Shown piece after piece: positions 63,340-64,000 of a stretch of 64,000 nt of DNA (the first letter of the stretch is position 1; every line of letters starts with the position of its first letter). A program made the translations under genes and the position numbers. The DNA is taken from NCBI RefSeq assembly GCF_004121075.1, contig NZ_RHLN01000001.1:186001-250000 (forward strand), read 5' to 3'. The notes beneath the pieces are model-generated. The model was not told the DNA's origin, made no database searches, and was given only the letters and a program-made list of their open reading frames with translations. The DNA is from Lutibacter sp. HS1-25. GTDB lineage: Bacteria > Bacteroidota > Bacteroidia > Flavobacteriales > Flavobacteriaceae.

Positions 63340-64000
63340 ATGAAAAAATTAATTTATAGTACTATAGTTATACTTTTAATAAGTGTTTCGTGTAGTAAAG
63401 ATTTTGTTGAAATTCCACCAGTAGGAGTTTTAGATGCCGCAACCTTCTTCAACAATGAAGAAAATGCGGAACAAGCCTTAATTGGTTTGTATGATTTAAT
63501 GCAGTACAACTATGCTAAAGACTGGTCAAGTGCTTATTTTGTAAAAATGCTACCAGGTGATGATGTTAATTGTGGTGGTGGATCTGCTACAGACCAAGTG
63601 CCATTAGTTGAAATTAGCGATTATACCAATTTGTCGGTATCTAATCCTGCTGTAACAAGTGTGTGGAATTTACATTACCGTACAATTGCACTAGCCAATA
63701 CAATTATTGAAAACGTAGAAAAAAGCGAACTGTCAAACAAAGAATTTGTTTTGGCTGAAGCAAAATTTATGAGAGCTTGGTGTTATTTTGAATTAACTAC
63801 TATGTGGGGAGATGTACCTTTACGTTTGGTAAACCCAACAGAGTTAAGTTCTCAAGCTTTCGCTATTCCAAAAAGTTCAAGAGCTGATGTATATGCGCAA
63901 GTTGAAGCAGATTTAACTGATGCAATTGCAGGGCTTCCAACTAAAGCGGGATTGGCTCAAAACTTTAGAGTTTCTAAAGGTGCTGCTCAAGCTTTAATGG
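63340..64000 (+). CDS. SusD/RagB-family glycan-binding lipoprotein, 3' end outside window
   Basis: The frame opens at the ATG at 63340, 21 bp after susC, and stays open to the window end (220 codons). It has a lipoprotein signal (LLISVSC), then the family start SKDFVEIPPVG, TFFNNEENAEQALIGLYDLMQ, and the helical TPR part FVLAEAKFMRAWCYFEL with TMWGDVPL. SusD partners cap the SusC barrel and bind the incoming glycan. Standard SusC-SusD order. Confidence 0.95.
   Translation, partial: MKKLIYSTIVILLISVSCSKDFVEIPPVGVLDAATFFNNEENAEQALIGLYDLMQYNYAKDWSSAYFVKMLPGDDVNCGGGSATDQVPLVEISDYTNLSVSNPAVTSVWNLHYRTIALANTIIENVEKSELSNKEFVLAEAKFMRAWCYFELTTMWGDVPLRLVNPTELSSQAFAIPKSSRADVYAQVEADLTDAIAGLPTKAGLAQNFRVSKGAAQALM

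Noticed and set aside
1-64000. CRISPR arrays, rRNA operons, insertion-sequence transposases
   Set aside because: No regularly spaced direct repeats, rRNA motifs or DDE transposase signatures were seen on either strand.

Overview
The window is AT-rich chromosomal DNA from a gliding member of the Bacteroidota, almost certainly family Flavobacteriaceae. The grounds are a full-length SprA gene between ruvA and gcvH, a RemB-like gliding protein, a SusC/SusD pair, A-rich leaders instead of Shine-Dalgarno sites, and TAnnTTTG-type -7 boxes. The genus cannot be fixed from the sequence alone.

Layout. 1-1839 (minus) is an ECF sigma / anti-sigma / putative surface protein operon. 2223-6033 (plus) holds an outer-membrane barrel, a PCMD lipoprotein, cardiolipin synthase and a small K+ channel. 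6066-18366 is a 12.3-kb integrated element in tRNA-Arg(CCT), bounded by a 13-bp direct repeat of the tRNA 3' end. It carries a tyrosine integrase next to attL, an HTH excisionase-like protein, a primase/DUF3987 replication protein and a small protein with an HUH-like signature. Its cargo is two full-size SHOCT-plus-membrane proteins and a shorter, degraded copy, gene fragments (including the N-terminus of a type III DNA methyltransferase), and a single-domain RelA/SpoT alarmone-synthetase-like protein that resembles toxSAS or phage-defence effectors. This is the most novel part of the window. 18461-23507 has a universal stress protein, a long non-coding stretch with a candidate small RNA, two small unknown genes, and a TPR histidine kinase/response regulator pair. 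23728-26033 is a second ECF sigma / anti-sigma / barrel operon. 26142-31480 carries tex, an NTF2-like lipoprotein, a repetitive Pro/Thr/Arg protein and queG.

31600-48638 is a long plus-strand core block: malic enzyme, ruvA, sprA, gcvH, a VanZ-like gene, two TonB-like proteins, deoC, a sugar N-acetyltransferase, remB and galM. SprA (type IX secretion translocon) and RemB serve secretion and gliding. The two TonB-like proteins share a C-terminal domain with the N-terminus of the RemB-like protein. 48851-52056 has aquaporin Z, a lipoprotein and a LamB-type porin. 52124-64000 looks like a cellobiose/beta-glucan utilisation locus: a disrupted GntP permease gene, a GH3 beta-glucosidase lipoprotein, a serine esterase lipoprotein, a GH94 cellobiose phosphorylase, an AraC regulator, SusC, and a SusD that runs off the end of the window.

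All functional names rest on motif recognition by eye; no database search was possible.
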